Below are positions 27,160-35,991 of a stretch of DNA of 64,000 nucleotides, piece by piece. Origin of the DNA: Nocardioides rubriscoriae (GTDB taxonomy: Bacteria > Actinomycetota > Actinomycetes > Propionibacteriales > Nocardioidaceae); contig NZ_VIYJ01000015.1 of assembly GCF_008087085.1 (NCBI RefSeq), positions 1-64,000 of the forward strand, read 5' to 3'. The translations under genes and the position numbers were made by a program. How positions within the stretch are numbered: the stretch's first letter is position 1; every line of letters begins with the position of its first letter. A model generated the notes under the pieces. The model was not told the origin of the DNA, made no database searches, and was given only the letters and a program-made list of their open reading frames with translations.

Positions 27160-27804
27160 TTGACCGACCCGGTCTCGCTGGGCCTGGGGGCCGGCGGCCG
27201 GGTCGCGGTGGTCGGGCCGTCGGGCTCGGGCAGGAGCACGCTCGCGGCCGTGCTGCTGCGCTTCCTCGACCCGGCCTCCGGCAGCGTCGTGCTCGGTGGG
27301 GTGCCCGAGACGTCGATGGCCCTCGACGACGTACGCCGTCTGACCGGCCTGGTCGACGACGACCCCCACGTCTTCGCCACGACGCTGGTCGAGAACGTGC
27401 GGCTGGCCCGGCCCGGGGCCGACGACGACGAGGTCGAGGCGGCGCTGCGTCGCGCCCGGCTCGGCCCGTGGCTCGACTCGCTGCCCGAGGGGCTCCACAC
27501 CTGGCTGGGCGAGGGCCACGCGCAGGTGTCCGGCGGCGAGCAGGCCCGGATCGCGATCGCCCGGTCCCTGCTGGCCGAGCAACCGGTCCTCGTCCTCGAC
27601 GAGCCGGCCGCGCACCTCGACCACGCCACCGCGGTCGCGCTCGCCGACGAGCTGCTGACCGGCCCCCGCGCGCGCAGCGTCGTGTGGATCACCCACGGCG
27701 ACGTGGGCCTCGACCTGGTCGACGGTCTCGTCGACCTCGGCGAGGGACCGCCGGTCGACCCGTTCGTCCAGCAGGACCACGGCCCGTCCGGCGGGACGAC
27801 CTGA
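27160..27804 (+). pseudogene. CydC-like ABC ATPase remnant without transmembrane domain
   Basis: Isolated nucleotide-binding domain that best matches the C-terminal half of CydC (heterodimeric thiol/heme exporter needed for cytochrome bd). Motifs are VGLVDDDPHVFATTLVENVRLARPG, VSGGEQARIAIARSLL, VLVLDEPAAHLDHATA and the H-loop WITHGD. Walker A reads GPSGSGRST with Arg in place of the catalytic Lys. The in-frame open stretch begins only at 27121, after a TGA, so the ~350-residue membrane domain is missing. TTG 27160 is the most plausible initiation codon if it is expressed at all. Confidence 0.65.
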
Positions 27805-27837
27805 CCCGACCTGGCCGGAGGGCCGCGTCAGCCCGCG

Positions 27838-28189
27838 TCAGCCCAGGGCGTGGGTCGGCTGCTCGTGGACCCCCGCGGGTGCGGCGAGCAGGACCGGGCA
27901 GACCGCCTGCCGCTGGACGGCGCGAGCGACCGGTCCCAGCCGGGAGCCCGCTCGCAGCCACGGACGGTGGCGCCCGATCACCAGCATCGACGAGCTGGTC
28001 GACGTGTCGACCAGACGCTGCTCGCGACGCCCGGCCACGACCTCCACGGCCACGTCGCACTGGTCGCCCCCGGGACCACGTGCACCAGCAGCAGGCGACG
28101 CCCGGTGCGCCCGGCCTCCAGCACGCCGCGGCGCACCACGGCGTCGGAGCCGCCACGGCCGAGGCGACCGGGACCGTCGCGACGATCAC
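27838..28189 (-). pseudogene. universal stress protein, single domain, frameshifted
   Basis: USP-like gene whose GTG start overlaps the stop of the upstream USP (GTGA at 28189-28186). Reading continues through three frames: VIVATVPVAS; GGSDAVVRRGVLEAGRTGRRLLLVHVVPG; then DVAVEVVAGRREQRLVDTSTSSSMLVIGRHRPW to the stop at 27838. Frame changes lie near 28150 and 28070. It is the second gene of a minus-strand operon behind the box at 29050. Confidence 0.65.
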
Positions 28190-28989
28190 GGCAGCACCGC
28201 CGTGGCCAGGCTCGCCACGGCGACCACGAGCACCGGGCACGGCGCGAGCGCCGTGACGGCCTCCGACGTCCGCCCGAGCCGCCCGAGGACCGGGGACCAC
28301 TGCTCGTGCCGTCCGACGACCAGCAGGTCGGACTCCTCGCCGTGACGCAGCAGCACCTCGTGGGCGACCCCCCGCTCGACGACGACCTCGTGCGGGACCC
28401 GGGGGTGCGCGGCGAACCACCCGGCGTACACCTCGGCCAGGTCCAGCCCCGGCCGGTCGCGCTCGTCGACGCAGTGCACGACCCGCAGCCGGGCGCCGCG
28501 CCGCTCGCACTCCTGCAGCGCGCCCCGGACCACCGGGTCGCTCGTGGCGACGTCGTCGACCCCGACGCTGACCCGGGCCGGGTGGCGGGGTGCCTGCGCC
28601 AGGGGCACCGGCGGCACCACCAGCACCGGCACGGAGCAGCGCGCCGCGACGCGCTGCGCCGGGCTCTCGCCGGGGCCGGGCAGCTCGCGCGGCACGACGA
28701 CGACGCAGGCGTTGCTGCTGGCCGCGACGAGCATCGGCACCACGGGTCCGTGGCAGAGCTCGGTGCTCGGGGGCTCCTGGCCCTCCCTCAGCCCGGCGAG
28801 GCGGATCGCCACCGCGTGCAGTGCACTGACCGCGCTGGCCCGGTCCTGGCGCCCCGTCGGCGCGACCACGTGCACCAGGTGCAGGCCGCACCGGTGCCGG
28901 GTCGCCTCGTCCGCGGCGGCGCGCAGCAGCGCGTCGGTCGGCTCCGGGCCGACCGCGACCACGACCCGTAGGGGTTCGTTGTCCCACAT
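28186..28989 (-). CDS. universal stress protein, tandem domains
   Basis: 267-residue protein with two USP domains. Domain 1 (residues ~8-125) starts RVVVAVGPEPTDALLRAAADEA. Domain 2 (~135-262) starts RVSVGVDDVATSDPVVRGAL and includes LLVVGRHEQWSPVLGRLGRTSEAVTALAPCPVLVV. The Gly-rich ATP motif is weak in both. ATG 28989 lies 61 bp from a DevR-like box. Its stop overlaps the start of the next, broken USP gene. Confidence 0.85.
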   Translation of the reverse strand: MWDNEPLRVVVAVGPEPTDALLRAAADEATRHRCGLHLVHVVAPTGRQDRASAVSALHAVAIRLAGLREGQEPPSTELCHGPVVPMLVAASSNACVVVVPRELPGPGESPAQRVAARCSVPVLVVPPVPLAQAPRHPARVSVGVDDVATSDPVVRGALQECERRGARLRVVHCVDERDRPGLDLAEVYAGWFAAHPRVPHEVVVERGVAHEVLLRHGEESDLLVVGRHEQWSPVLGRLGRTSEAVTALAPCPVLVVAVASLATAVLP

Positions 28990-29049
28990 GACGCACCTCT
29001 CGGAGAGTTCGCTGCTCCCACGGTGTCCGGCCCCCGGGTCCGGCGGCGA

Positions 29050-29063
29050 GGGCCCTTCGTCAC
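29050..29063. promoter_or_regulatory. DevR/DosR-like box
   Basis: GGGCC-CTTC-GTCAC, 61 bp upstream of the minus-strand USP start at 28989. Confidence 0.55.
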
Positions 29064-29132
29064 CTGCGGCGCACACCTTGGCCTCCTCGGCACCCCGGTC
29101 CTCCGGCGCGGCGACGGCGCAGGGACCGGAGA

Positions 29133-29146
29133 GGGGCGAAGGTCCC
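29133..29146. promoter_or_regulatory. DevR/DosR-like box
   Basis: GGGGC-GAAG-GTCCC, 58 bp upstream of the plus-strand USP gene at 29204. Together with 29050 it forms a divergent pair. Confidence 0.65.
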
Positions 29147-29203
29147 CCGGGGTCGGGTCCCGCGCCGGTTCCGTCCCGGAGGCGCCAGTACGAGGGTGGG
29201 AGC

Positions 29204-30088
29204 ATGAGGCTCTACGAGGTCCCGCACGGCACCGTCGTGGTCGGCATCGACGGCTCGGTCCACAGCAGACAGGCCGTCGACTGGGCCGCAGGCCTGGCGC
29301 GCCGGGAGCACCGGCCCCTGGTCCTGGTGCACTCCAGCGACCCGTTCACCTTCGAGCAGGGCGGGGTGTGGACCGGGTGGGGCGACTGGCACGAGCTGCG
29401 ACGACGGGCCGACTCGCCCCACGGCGAGATCATGACCGCCGAGCTGGCCCGCACGCAGGCCACGCACCCCGAGCTGGAGGTGCACCCCGTCGAGGACTAC
29501 GTCGACCCGCGCCTGGCCCTCACCGAGCTGTCGACCCACGCCTACCGCGTCGTGGTCGGCTCGCACGGCCGCGGCCCGGTCGCCAGCGCGCTGCTGGGCT
29601 CGGTGAGCGCGGCCGTCGCGCGCGACGCACGGTGCCCGACGGTCGTCGTACGACCCGACACCGCCCGCACCGGCGGCGTCACCCGCAACGGCGTCACCGT
29701 CGTGGTCGACCGCTCGCGTCCCTCGCCGGAGTCGATGGAGCTGGCCTTCCGCCACGCCTCGACGACCGGTCAGCGGGTGCGGGTCCTGCTGTGCCGCGAC
29801 GACCGCGACGACCTCGAGGACCCCTCCTCGCCCGAGCAGCTGCGCCTGGAGCTGAGCGAGCTGTGCGCCGGGCTCGGCGAGAAGTTCCCCGACGTCACCG
29901 TGCAGCCCGAGGTCGAGCACGGCCCCATGGAGGACGTCGCCGTGGGCGCCACCGTCGAGTCCGACCTGACCGTCATCGGCCGCTACCCGCACCACGGCCG
30001 GGTCGGCCTGGCCCGCGGCCGGTTCACGACCACCGTCCTGGAGCACGCGCGGGGCCCGGTCGTGATCGTCCCCGAGAGGAAGAGCTGA
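29204..30088 (+). CDS. universal stress protein, tandem domains
   Basis: 294-residue protein with two USP domains, the layout of Rv2005c/Rv2623. Domain 1 begins GTVVVGIDGSVHSRQAVDWAAGLA and carries the full ATP-binding signature GSHGRGPVASALLGSVS. Domain 2 begins VTVVVDRSRPSPESMELAF and ends LEHARGPVVIVPE with a degenerate loop. It starts at ATG 29204 after GAGGGTGGGAG and is the first gene of a three-gene operon. Confidence 0.9.
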   Translation: MRLYEVPHGTVVVGIDGSVHSRQAVDWAAGLARREHRPLVLVHSSDPFTFEQGGVWTGWGDWHELRRRADSPHGEIMTAELARTQATHPELEVHPVEDYVDPRLALTELSTHAYRVVVGSHGRGPVASALLGSVSAAVARDARCPTVVVRPDTARTGGVTRNGVTVVVDRSRPSPESMELAFRHASTTGQRVRVLLCRDDRDDLEDPSSPEQLRLELSELCAGLGEKFPDVTVQPEVEHGPMEDVAVGATVESDLTVIGRYPHHGRVGLARGRFTTTVLEHARGPVVIVPERKS

Positions 30089-30089
30089 C

Positions 30090-31817
30090 ATGTCCGTCCC
30101 CCACACCGAGGCCGGCGACGAGGTCGTGTGCGCCCTCGCCGGGCACGGGTCGCCCGCGGCCCTCGACCTCGCGGCCCGGGAGGCCCGACGCACCGGTGCG
30201 AGGCTGCTGCTGGTCACCGTCACCGACGACCCCCACGACCCCGACACGGTGGCGCTCCTGCAGGACGCCGTGGCCCGCGTGCACACGTCGTACCCCGACC
30301 TCCACGTCGCCCGTGAGGCCGTCGAGGGTGACTGGGTCGCGGCCACGCTCGCGCGGATCGGGCGGCACGCGCGCTACGTCGTGATCGAGCGCACCCACCA
30401 CGGCCGCCTGCACCGGCTCCTGTCCGGCTCCACCGCCGAGGGGGTGTCGTTCAAGGTCCCCGCCCCCGTGCTGAGCGTGCCGCCGGGCTGGTCGCCCGAG
30501 ACCTCCGGCACCGCCGCAGTCACGGTGGGCGTCCAGGACATCGACGAGGTGCCCGCGCTGGTCGGCCTGGGCGCGACCGAGGCGACCGCCCGCGGGGTCG
30601 ACCTCGTCGTCGTGCACGCCGCGGCTCCCCCGCAGGGTCACGACGTCGCCGACGTCGACGTCCGTCAGGACTGGATCGACCGCGCGCACCTGCGGCTCGA
30701 CGCCTCGATCGGCGACGCCGTGGAACCCTTCCCCGACCTGAAGGTCCGGCTCGACGTGGTCCCCGAGCGGCCCCTCGACGCGCTGCTGCAGGCCTCGACC
30801 GGCTCCGCGCTGCTCGTCCTCGGCCGACGCCACCACGAGCACGCGTGGGGCACCCACCTCGGACCGGTGGTGCGCCGTGCCCTGCTCGACGCGACGTGCC
30901 CGGTGCTCCTGGCCCCCGACGAGGAGGCCACGCGCGCCGCCGATGCCGCGGCCGCGGTGCACGAGCGCCAGGCCAGCGACCGACGCGCGGAGCCCGGCGA
31001 CGTCGTGGTCGCGGTCGGGGAGGACGACGCCGCCGGCGCCGTCCGGTTCGCCGTGGCCGAGGCGACCTCACGCGGCGTCGGTGTCCACCTCGTGCACGTC
31101 GTGCGGATGCCCGCGGTGGACGGCGTGGCGGCCGCGGAGGTCTGGCGCGACGCGGTCGCGCGCGGCCGGGGCCTGCTGGAGCGTGCCGAGGAGCACGCCC
31201 GCGGTGCCACCGGGCCCGACCTGCGCCTCACCCACCGCCTGGTCGACCGGGGCTCGCTGCTGACCGACCTGGTGCAGGAGGCCGCGCAGGCCTGCGCGAT
31301 CGTCGTCCAGCACCGACGCCTGGGCCGTGCCCAGCGTCTGATGACCTGGTCGGTGACCAACGGCGTGGCCGCGCGCACCGACGTGCCCGTCATCGTCGTG
31401 CCGGCCGAGTGGTCCGCTGGTCCTGAGCGCGTCGGCTGCGTGGTGGTCGGCCTGCAGGACCTCGACGACGTCGAGCACGTCCTCCCCGTCGCCGTGGAGG
31501 AGGCCACCCGCCGCGGGCTGCCGCTGCGGGTCGTGCACGGGGGGCGGCTCTCCGAGCACCAGGAGGAGGAGATGACAGCCGCGATCGCGGCGCTCGTCCA
31601 GGGCGTTCCCGACCTCCGGGTCCACCGGGTCTTCGAGGACCGGGACGCCGCCGACCTCCTGGTGGGGGCGGTGACCACGGCCGAGATCGTCGTCGTGGGG
31701 CGGCGCCGTCACACGCTGTCGCGGCGCTCGCACCTGGGTCCCGTCGCGCGCGAGGTCCTGGACCGCACCGGCTACCCCGTGCTGCTCGCGCCGCCGGCCG
31801 CCTCGGCCCCGGCCTGA
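30090..31817 (+). CDS. four-domain universal stress protein
   Basis: 575-residue protein made of four consecutive USP-like units at about residues 11-131, 143-276, 304-438 and 449-567. Units 2 and 4 are most alike: both contain TVGVQD/VVGLQD-type first strands, an LGRRHH/VGRRRH turn, HLGPVV/HLGPVA and a final CPVLLAP/YPVLLAP strand. None has an intact G-2x-G-9x-G ATP motif. USPs usually have one or two domains, so this looks like an internal duplication of a two-domain gene. It starts 1 bp after the previous stop with a GAGAGGAAGAG site. Confidence 0.87.
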   Translation: MSVPHTEAGDEVVCALAGHGSPAALDLAAREARRTGARLLLVTVTDDPHDPDTVALLQDAVARVHTSYPDLHVAREAVEGDWVAATLARIGRHARYVVIERTHHGRLHRLLSGSTAEGVSFKVPAPVLSVPPGWSPETSGTAAVTVGVQDIDEVPALVGLGATEATARGVDLVVVHAAAPPQGHDVADVDVRQDWIDRAHLRLDASIGDAVEPFPDLKVRLDVVPERPLDALLQASTGSALLVLGRRHHEHAWGTHLGPVVRRALLDATCPVLLAPDEEATRAADAAAAVHERQASDRRAEPGDVVVAVGEDDAAGAVRFAVAEATSRGVGVHLVHVVRMPAVDGVAAAEVWRDAVARGRGLLERAEEHARGATGPDLRLTHRLVDRGSLLTDLVQEAAQACAIVVQHRRLGRAQRLMTWSVTNGVAARTDVPVIVVPAEWSAGPERVGCVVVGLQDLDDVEHVLPVAVEEATRRGLPLRVVHGGRLSEHQEEEMTAAIAALVQGVPDLRVHRVFEDRDAADLLVGAVTTAEIVVVGRRRHTLSRRSHLGPVAREVLDRTGYPVLLAPPAASAPA

Positions 31818-32326
31818 TGACCGGCCTGATGACCGGCCGGACGACCGGCGCGTCCACCACGACCCGGCCGGCGACGCCGCACCGGGCGAGCGAGCAGCAG
31901 GTGATCGACCCGGTCCTGGGGGCCCTGGCGCATCCGCACCGGCGCCGGGCCGCCCGCACCGCCGTCGGCGGGTTCTTCCTGGCGATGGCCGGGGTGCACC
32001 TCGGACTGGTCGCAGCCGACCCGCAGGTCTACGCGACGTTCGCCGACCGGTCCGAGGTGGCCTTCGTGCGCGACTCGTGGCGAGACGTCGTGATGGCGGC
32101 TCCGGTGTGGTGGATCTCCCTGTTGCTGGTCGGCGAGGCGCTCGTCGGCGTCCTGCTGCTGGTCGGGGGCCGCGCGGCCCGCGTGGGGTGGGCGGCGGCC
32201 ATCGCGTTCCACCTGCTCCTGCTGCCGTTCGGCTGGTGGGCGTGGGTCTGGGCCGTGCCGGCGCTCGGCTGGCTCGTGCTCATCGCCGCGCTCGAGCTGC
32301 GCGCGCCGCGGACCCGGGCCGCCTGA
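31817..32326 (+). CDS. four-helix membrane protein of unknown function
   Basis: 169-residue protein. A Thr/Arg-rich cytosolic N-terminus (~45 residues) is followed by four predicted membrane helices (TAVGGFFLAMAGVHLGLVA; VWWISLLLVGEALVGVLLLVGG; VGWAAAIAFHLLLLPF; WVWAVPALGWLVLIAALEL). Overlap TGATG couples it to the USP gene. A role with the USPs is suggested only by operon membership. Confidence 0.6.
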   Translation: MTGLMTGRTTGASTTTRPATPHRASEQQVIDPVLGALAHPHRRRAARTAVGGFFLAMAGVHLGLVAADPQVYATFADRSEVAFVRDSWRDVVMAAPVWWISLLLVGEALVGVLLLVGGRAARVGWAAAIAFHLLLLPFGWWAWVWAVPALGWLVLIAALELRAPRTRAA

Positions 32327-32347
32327 ACGGTCCGGGCGGCCCGTGGC

Positions 32348-32398
32348 TCAGGCCAGACGGTCAGGCCAGACGGTCAGGCCAGACGGTCAGGCCAGACG
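32348..32398. repeat. 13-bp tandem repeat
   Basis: TCAGGCCAGACGG repeated three times plus 12 bases of a fourth unit. It lies between two convergent genes; the last unit supplies the stop codon of the minus-strand gene. Confidence 0.9.
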
Positions 32399-32812
32399 TC
32401 GTCCGGAGATCTGCTCGATCTCGACGTGCAGGCGCAGCGACCGCGGCCCGGTGGGCCACACGTCGATCTCGGGAGCGTCGACCCGGCCGAAGGACCAGTC
32501 GATCTGCACGTGGCCGTGGGCCAGCACGCTCCAGCCGGTCCGGGTGACCGGGTCGAGGTGGTCGGCCTGGAAGCTCACCGGGCCGTCATCGGCCTCGCGC
32601 GCCACGGCCGAGTAGGCCGTGGTCCGCACGTCGATCCCGTCGGTGGTGACGGCGAAGTTGACCGGCACCACGGTCGGTCCGTCGGTCCCGTTCCACGCCA
32701 GGCGACCGACCGCGGTGCCACGCAGCAGGTCCCAGCACTCGTCGTTGCTGAGGTCCACGAGGTGGCGGGTCGCAGCCGTGCCGTGACCACCGGTCGTCGA
32801 GGAGTTCGTCAT
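32387..32812 (-). CDS. pyridoxamine 5'-phosphate oxidase-family flavin split-barrel protein
   Basis: 141-residue split-barrel protein. LSNDECWDLLRGTAVGRLAW is followed by PTVVPVNFAVTTDGIDVRT, VSFQADHLD and RTGWSVLAHGHV. It is the third paralogue of this family in the window. ATG 32812 lies 59 bp from a perfect DevR-like box. The 3' end lies inside a 13-bp tandem repeat, so unit-number changes would alter its last residues. Confidence 0.87.
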   Translation of the reverse strand: MTNSSTTGGHGTAATRHLVDLSNDECWDLLRGTAVGRLAWNGTDGPTVVPVNFAVTTDGIDVRTTAYSAVAREADDGPVSFQADHLDPVTRTGWSVLAHGHVQIDWSFGRVDAPEIDVWPTGPRSLRLHVEIEQISGRRLA

Positions 32813-32870
32813 GGTGCCGATGCTCCGGCCCGGGGGGTCCGGCGGCCAGGGTTGGCCGACCCGTCGGGCC

Positions 32871-32884
32871 GGGACGTTCGTCCC
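32871..32884. promoter_or_regulatory. DevR/DosR-like box, perfect arms
   Basis: GGGAC-GTTC-GTCCC, 59 bp upstream of the split-barrel gene start at 32812. It overlaps no coding sequence of the DUF305 gene, which ends at 32900. Confidence 0.75.
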
Positions 32885-32899
32885 GCGGCGGGACTGCCG

Positions 32900-33527
32900 T
32901 CAGCGGCGCATCGGCCCCGCACCGGACCCGGGGCCGGTGCCGAACCAGTCGTGCGACCACCGCAGCATCAGCGCGATCTCGCGGCGCTGGGCGGTGACGA
33001 TGCGCCGGGCGAGGTCGGCGACCTCGGGGTCGTGCAACAGGCCCGCCGCGAGGGCGTGTCGCGACATCATCACAGCCGCCATGTGGTGCACGGCCATGTC
33101 CTGCAGGAACGTGCGGTCGAGGTCGTCGCCCGACGACGCACCGAGGTCACGCATCATCGGGTCGTACGGCGCCGCGGGCCGGCCCGGGTCCTCACGCGCC
33201 AGCAAGGCGCGCATCAGGCCCACCTCGCGGGTCTGGCCCTCGACGATCGAACGGCCCAGGGCGCGCATCGGGGCCCGCTGCGACCGCGACAGCTCGCCCG
33301 CCGACGCGATCGCCTCCTCGTGGTGGCTGATCATCGAGGCCAGGGAAGTCGGCCTCGCTGGTCACCACCGACGTGCCCGACCCGTGCATCGGGCCACCGT
33401 CCGGTGGGCCCATCGCGGTCGGGTCCGGGTCGCCGTCGGCGGCGCAGGCCGTCAGGCCCAGCGACGCGCCCAGCGTCAGGACGACGGCCCCCAGGCCGAG
33501 GCGTGGGGCGAGCGAGAGGCGGTTCAT
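32900..33527 (-). pseudogene. DUF305 lipoprotein, frameshifted
   Basis: Exported lipoprotein with signal peptide and lipobox LGLTACAAD, then a DUF305 domain with paired His motifs ISHHEEAIA and MAVHHMAAVM. One extra C near 33343 (gacttcCctggcc) separates the leader frame (starting ATG 33527, ending SEADF) from the domain frame (LASMISHHEEAI to the stop at 32900). Removing it restores a normal 208-residue protein. It is a paralogue of the intact gene at 5458. Confidence 0.8.
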
Positions 33528-33807
33528 CGTGCGGCTCCCTGCTGCGGGGTGGAGGGCTCTGTCCTGGTCTGGTCGTGACCCGGTCGGGGTCCATCGGGGG
33601 TCGATCGGGGCTCGGTCGGTGGCGCACCCGGCCTGCGCGTCCAGCCCGCCACCCGGGCGGACCCCTCGCCAGGGCACGCGGGGGCACACCGGCAGGACCG
33701 AGGTCCCGCGCCGCGCGGCGTACGCCGTCCACCGACCACCACCCACCGAACGCCGTCCACCGAGCGCCGGCGGCCGGCCCTGGTGACCGCTCGCTACGGT
33801 TCGGGGC

Positions 33808-34527
33808 ATGGTGCACCTCCTGGTCGTCGAGGACGACGAGCCGCTGCGGCGGGCCCTGGTCCGGGGGCTCACCGCCGAGGGCGCCAGCGTGGTCGCGGCG
33901 AGCACCGCCGTCGAGGCGATCGGCCTGGTCTCGAGCCAGCGGCCCGACGCCGTGCTGCTCGACCTCGGGCTGCCCGACCTCGACGGGCGCGACGTGCTCG
34001 CCCTGATCCGCGCCGGCGGCGACCTCCCGGTCGTCATCACCACCGCACGCGACGACGAGCGCGACATCGTCCAGCTGCTCGACTCGGGAGCCGACGACTA
34101 CCTCGTCAAGCCGTTCTCGGCCGCCCAGGCGATGGCCCGGGTGCGCGCGGTCCTGCGACGCGGCCAGGCCGGGGCCGACGAGGTCGCCGACACCACCGTC
34201 CGCGTCGGCGAGCTGGTGCTCGACCCGGGGGCCCGCACCGCGACCCTCGCCGGGACCGAGCTGTCGCTCAACCGCAAGGAGTTCGACCTCCTGCTCGCCC
34301 TGGCCTCGCGACCGCACCAGGTCCTCTCCAAGCGTCAGCTGCTGGCCGAGGTCTGGCAGCAGCCGTGGGGCGGTGCCGACCGCACCGTCGAGGTCCACCT
34401 GTCGTTGCTGCGCCGCAAGCTGGGCGAGACCGCCGCCGCGCCGCGCTACCTGCACAGCGTGCGGGGCGTCGGGATCAAGATCGTCGACCCCGGCGACCCG
34501 GCGGGCGACGCGGCGGGCGACGCGTGA
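33808..34527 (+). CDS. OmpR-family response regulator
   Basis: 239-residue regulator. The receiver domain has acidic EDDE near residue 8, phospho-acceptor D51 (AVLLDLGLPDLDG) and K in YLVKPFS. The winged-helix DNA-binding domain (residues ~130-228) reads LSLNRKEFDLLLALASRPHQVLSKRQLL and ends VRGVGIKIVD. It begins the electron-transfer operon; its last codons overlap the GTG of the kinase gene. No DevR-like box is seen upstream. Confidence 0.93.
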   Translation: MVHLLVVEDDEPLRRALVRGLTAEGASVVAASTAVEAIGLVSSQRPDAVLLDLGLPDLDGRDVLALIRAGGDLPVVITTARDDERDIVQLLDSGADDYLVKPFSAAQAMARVRAVLRRGQAGADEVADTTVRVGELVLDPGARTATLAGTELSLNRKEFDLLLALASRPHQVLSKRQLLAEVWQQPWGGADRTVEVHLSLLRRKLGETAAAPRYLHSVRGVGIKIVDPGDPAGDAAGDA

Positions 34528-35870
34528 GCCTCTCGCGGCGCATCCTGGTGCTGAGCGTCGGTTCGGCGGCGGCCGTGCTGGTGCTCTTCACGATCCCCCT
34601 CGCCCTGCTGCTGCGCGCGAGCGCCGCCGACAGCGTGCGCGGCTCGGCGACCGACTCGGCCCAGGCCGTCGCCGACTACCTCAGCTCGGGACCGTCACGA
34701 GCCGCGACCACGGCGTACGTCGAGCGCGTCAACAGCCGCGACGACAGCTATCCCGTCGCCGTCGTGCTCACCGACGGCACCGTCGTGGGCGCCGACCTGC
34801 CGGGGCTCGCGACCGTGCCGCCGGAGACCTCACGGGTGCCCGCCGAGTCCGACACCGACGGCGACGGCGACGACGGGCTGGCGCCCACCTCGTCGGCGAG
34901 CGTGGTGCCCACCGACGGCGGGCAGCTGGTCGTCGTCGAGGTGCGCGGCGAGCTCGGCGACGACCAGGTCGTCGTCTTCGCCGCAGACAGCCGGGTCACC
35001 ACCCGCGCCGCCGAGCAGCTGTCCCTGCTCGGGCTGGTCGGGCTGGTCCTGCTCGCCCTCACCGCGGTCGCCTCCCAGGTGGTGACGCGGCGCCTGGTCG
35101 GCACCCTGTCGGAGGCGGCGAGCGTCGCCGACGCCCTCGGCGAGGGCCAGCTCGCCGAGCGGGTACCCGTCGACGGGCCACCCGAGGTGCAGCGCGTCGC
35201 CCTCGCCCTCAACCGGCTCGCCACGCGCATCGACGAGCTGCTCCTGGCCGAGCGCGAGCTGGTCGCCGACCTGTCGCACCGGCTGCGCACCCCGCTCGCC
35301 GCGCTGCGCCTCGACGTCGAGTCGCTGGCCCGCACGGTGCCGGTGCCCGAGATCGAGGAGCACCTCGACGCCCTCGAGCGGACGCTGACCGCGGTGATCC
35401 GCGAGGCCCGTCGCGCCGAGCGGGAGGGCGTGCGTCCCCACGCGGACGTCGCCGCGGTGCTGCACGACGCCTTCGACTACTGGTGCCCGCTGGCCGAGGA
35501 CCAGGGCCGTGCGGTCTCGCTGAGCGTCCTCGACGGCCTGCCCCCGGTGCGGTCCGCGCCCGAGGACCTGCGCGTCGCCCTCGACGCGCTGATCGGCAAC
35601 GCCGTGGCCCACACCGCCGACGGGGTCGCGCTCGCGGTCGTGGTGGCCGCGGTGCCCGACGGGGGCGTCGCGGTCGAGGTGCGTGACCAGGGTCCCGGCG
35701 TGCGGCCCGACGTCGTGCTCCGCGGGCGCAGCGACCGTGGTTCGTCCGGCCTCGGGCTCGACATCGCCCGCCGGTGCGCCGAGTCCAGCGGCGGGGGGCT
35801 CGAGCTCGACCGCGTCACCTGCGACGGCGCCTCGTGGGCCGTCGTACGGCTGGTCCTCGGCCCCGCCTGA
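34524..35870 (+). CDS. membrane sensor histidine kinase
   Basis: 448-residue EnvZ-type kinase. A first membrane helix at residues ~10-30 and a second at ~165-185 enclose an extracytoplasmic sensor of about 130 residues with an acidic patch (DTDGDGDDG). HAMP, HisKA (ELVADLSHRLRTPLAAL) and HATPase (VRDQGPGVRPDVV, GSSGLGLDIARR) follow. The HATPase N-box is GNAVAHT. GTG 34524 overlaps the regulator stop. It presumably controls the adjacent flavin/heme electron-transfer genes. Confidence 0.92.
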   Translation: MSLSRRILVLSVGSAAAVLVLFTIPLALLLRASAADSVRGSATDSAQAVADYLSSGPSRAATTAYVERVNSRDDSYPVAVVLTDGTVVGADLPGLATVPPETSRVPAESDTDGDGDDGLAPTSSASVVPTDGGQLVVVEVRGELGDDQVVVFAADSRVTTRAAEQLSLLGLVGLVLLALTAVASQVVTRRLVGTLSEAASVADALGEGQLAERVPVDGPPEVQRVALALNRLATRIDELLLAERELVADLSHRLRTPLAALRLDVESLARTVPVPEIEEHLDALERTLTAVIREARRAEREGVRPHADVAAVLHDAFDYWCPLAEDQGRAVSLSVLDGLPPVRSAPEDLRVALDALIGNAVAHTADGVALAVVVAAVPDGGVAVEVRDQGPGVRPDVVLRGRSDRGSSGLGLDIARRCAESSGGGLELDRVTCDGASWAVVRLVLGPA

Positions 35871-35991
35871 CCTGTCCGGCGCCGCCGGCGCGACGGGCAC
35901 GACCCCGTCCTGGGCTGCTCACAGGTCCGCTTGAGCCCGATTTGAGGGTCGGTTTCGGTGGGTGTGAGCCGATCGGCGCCACGCTCGGGGC

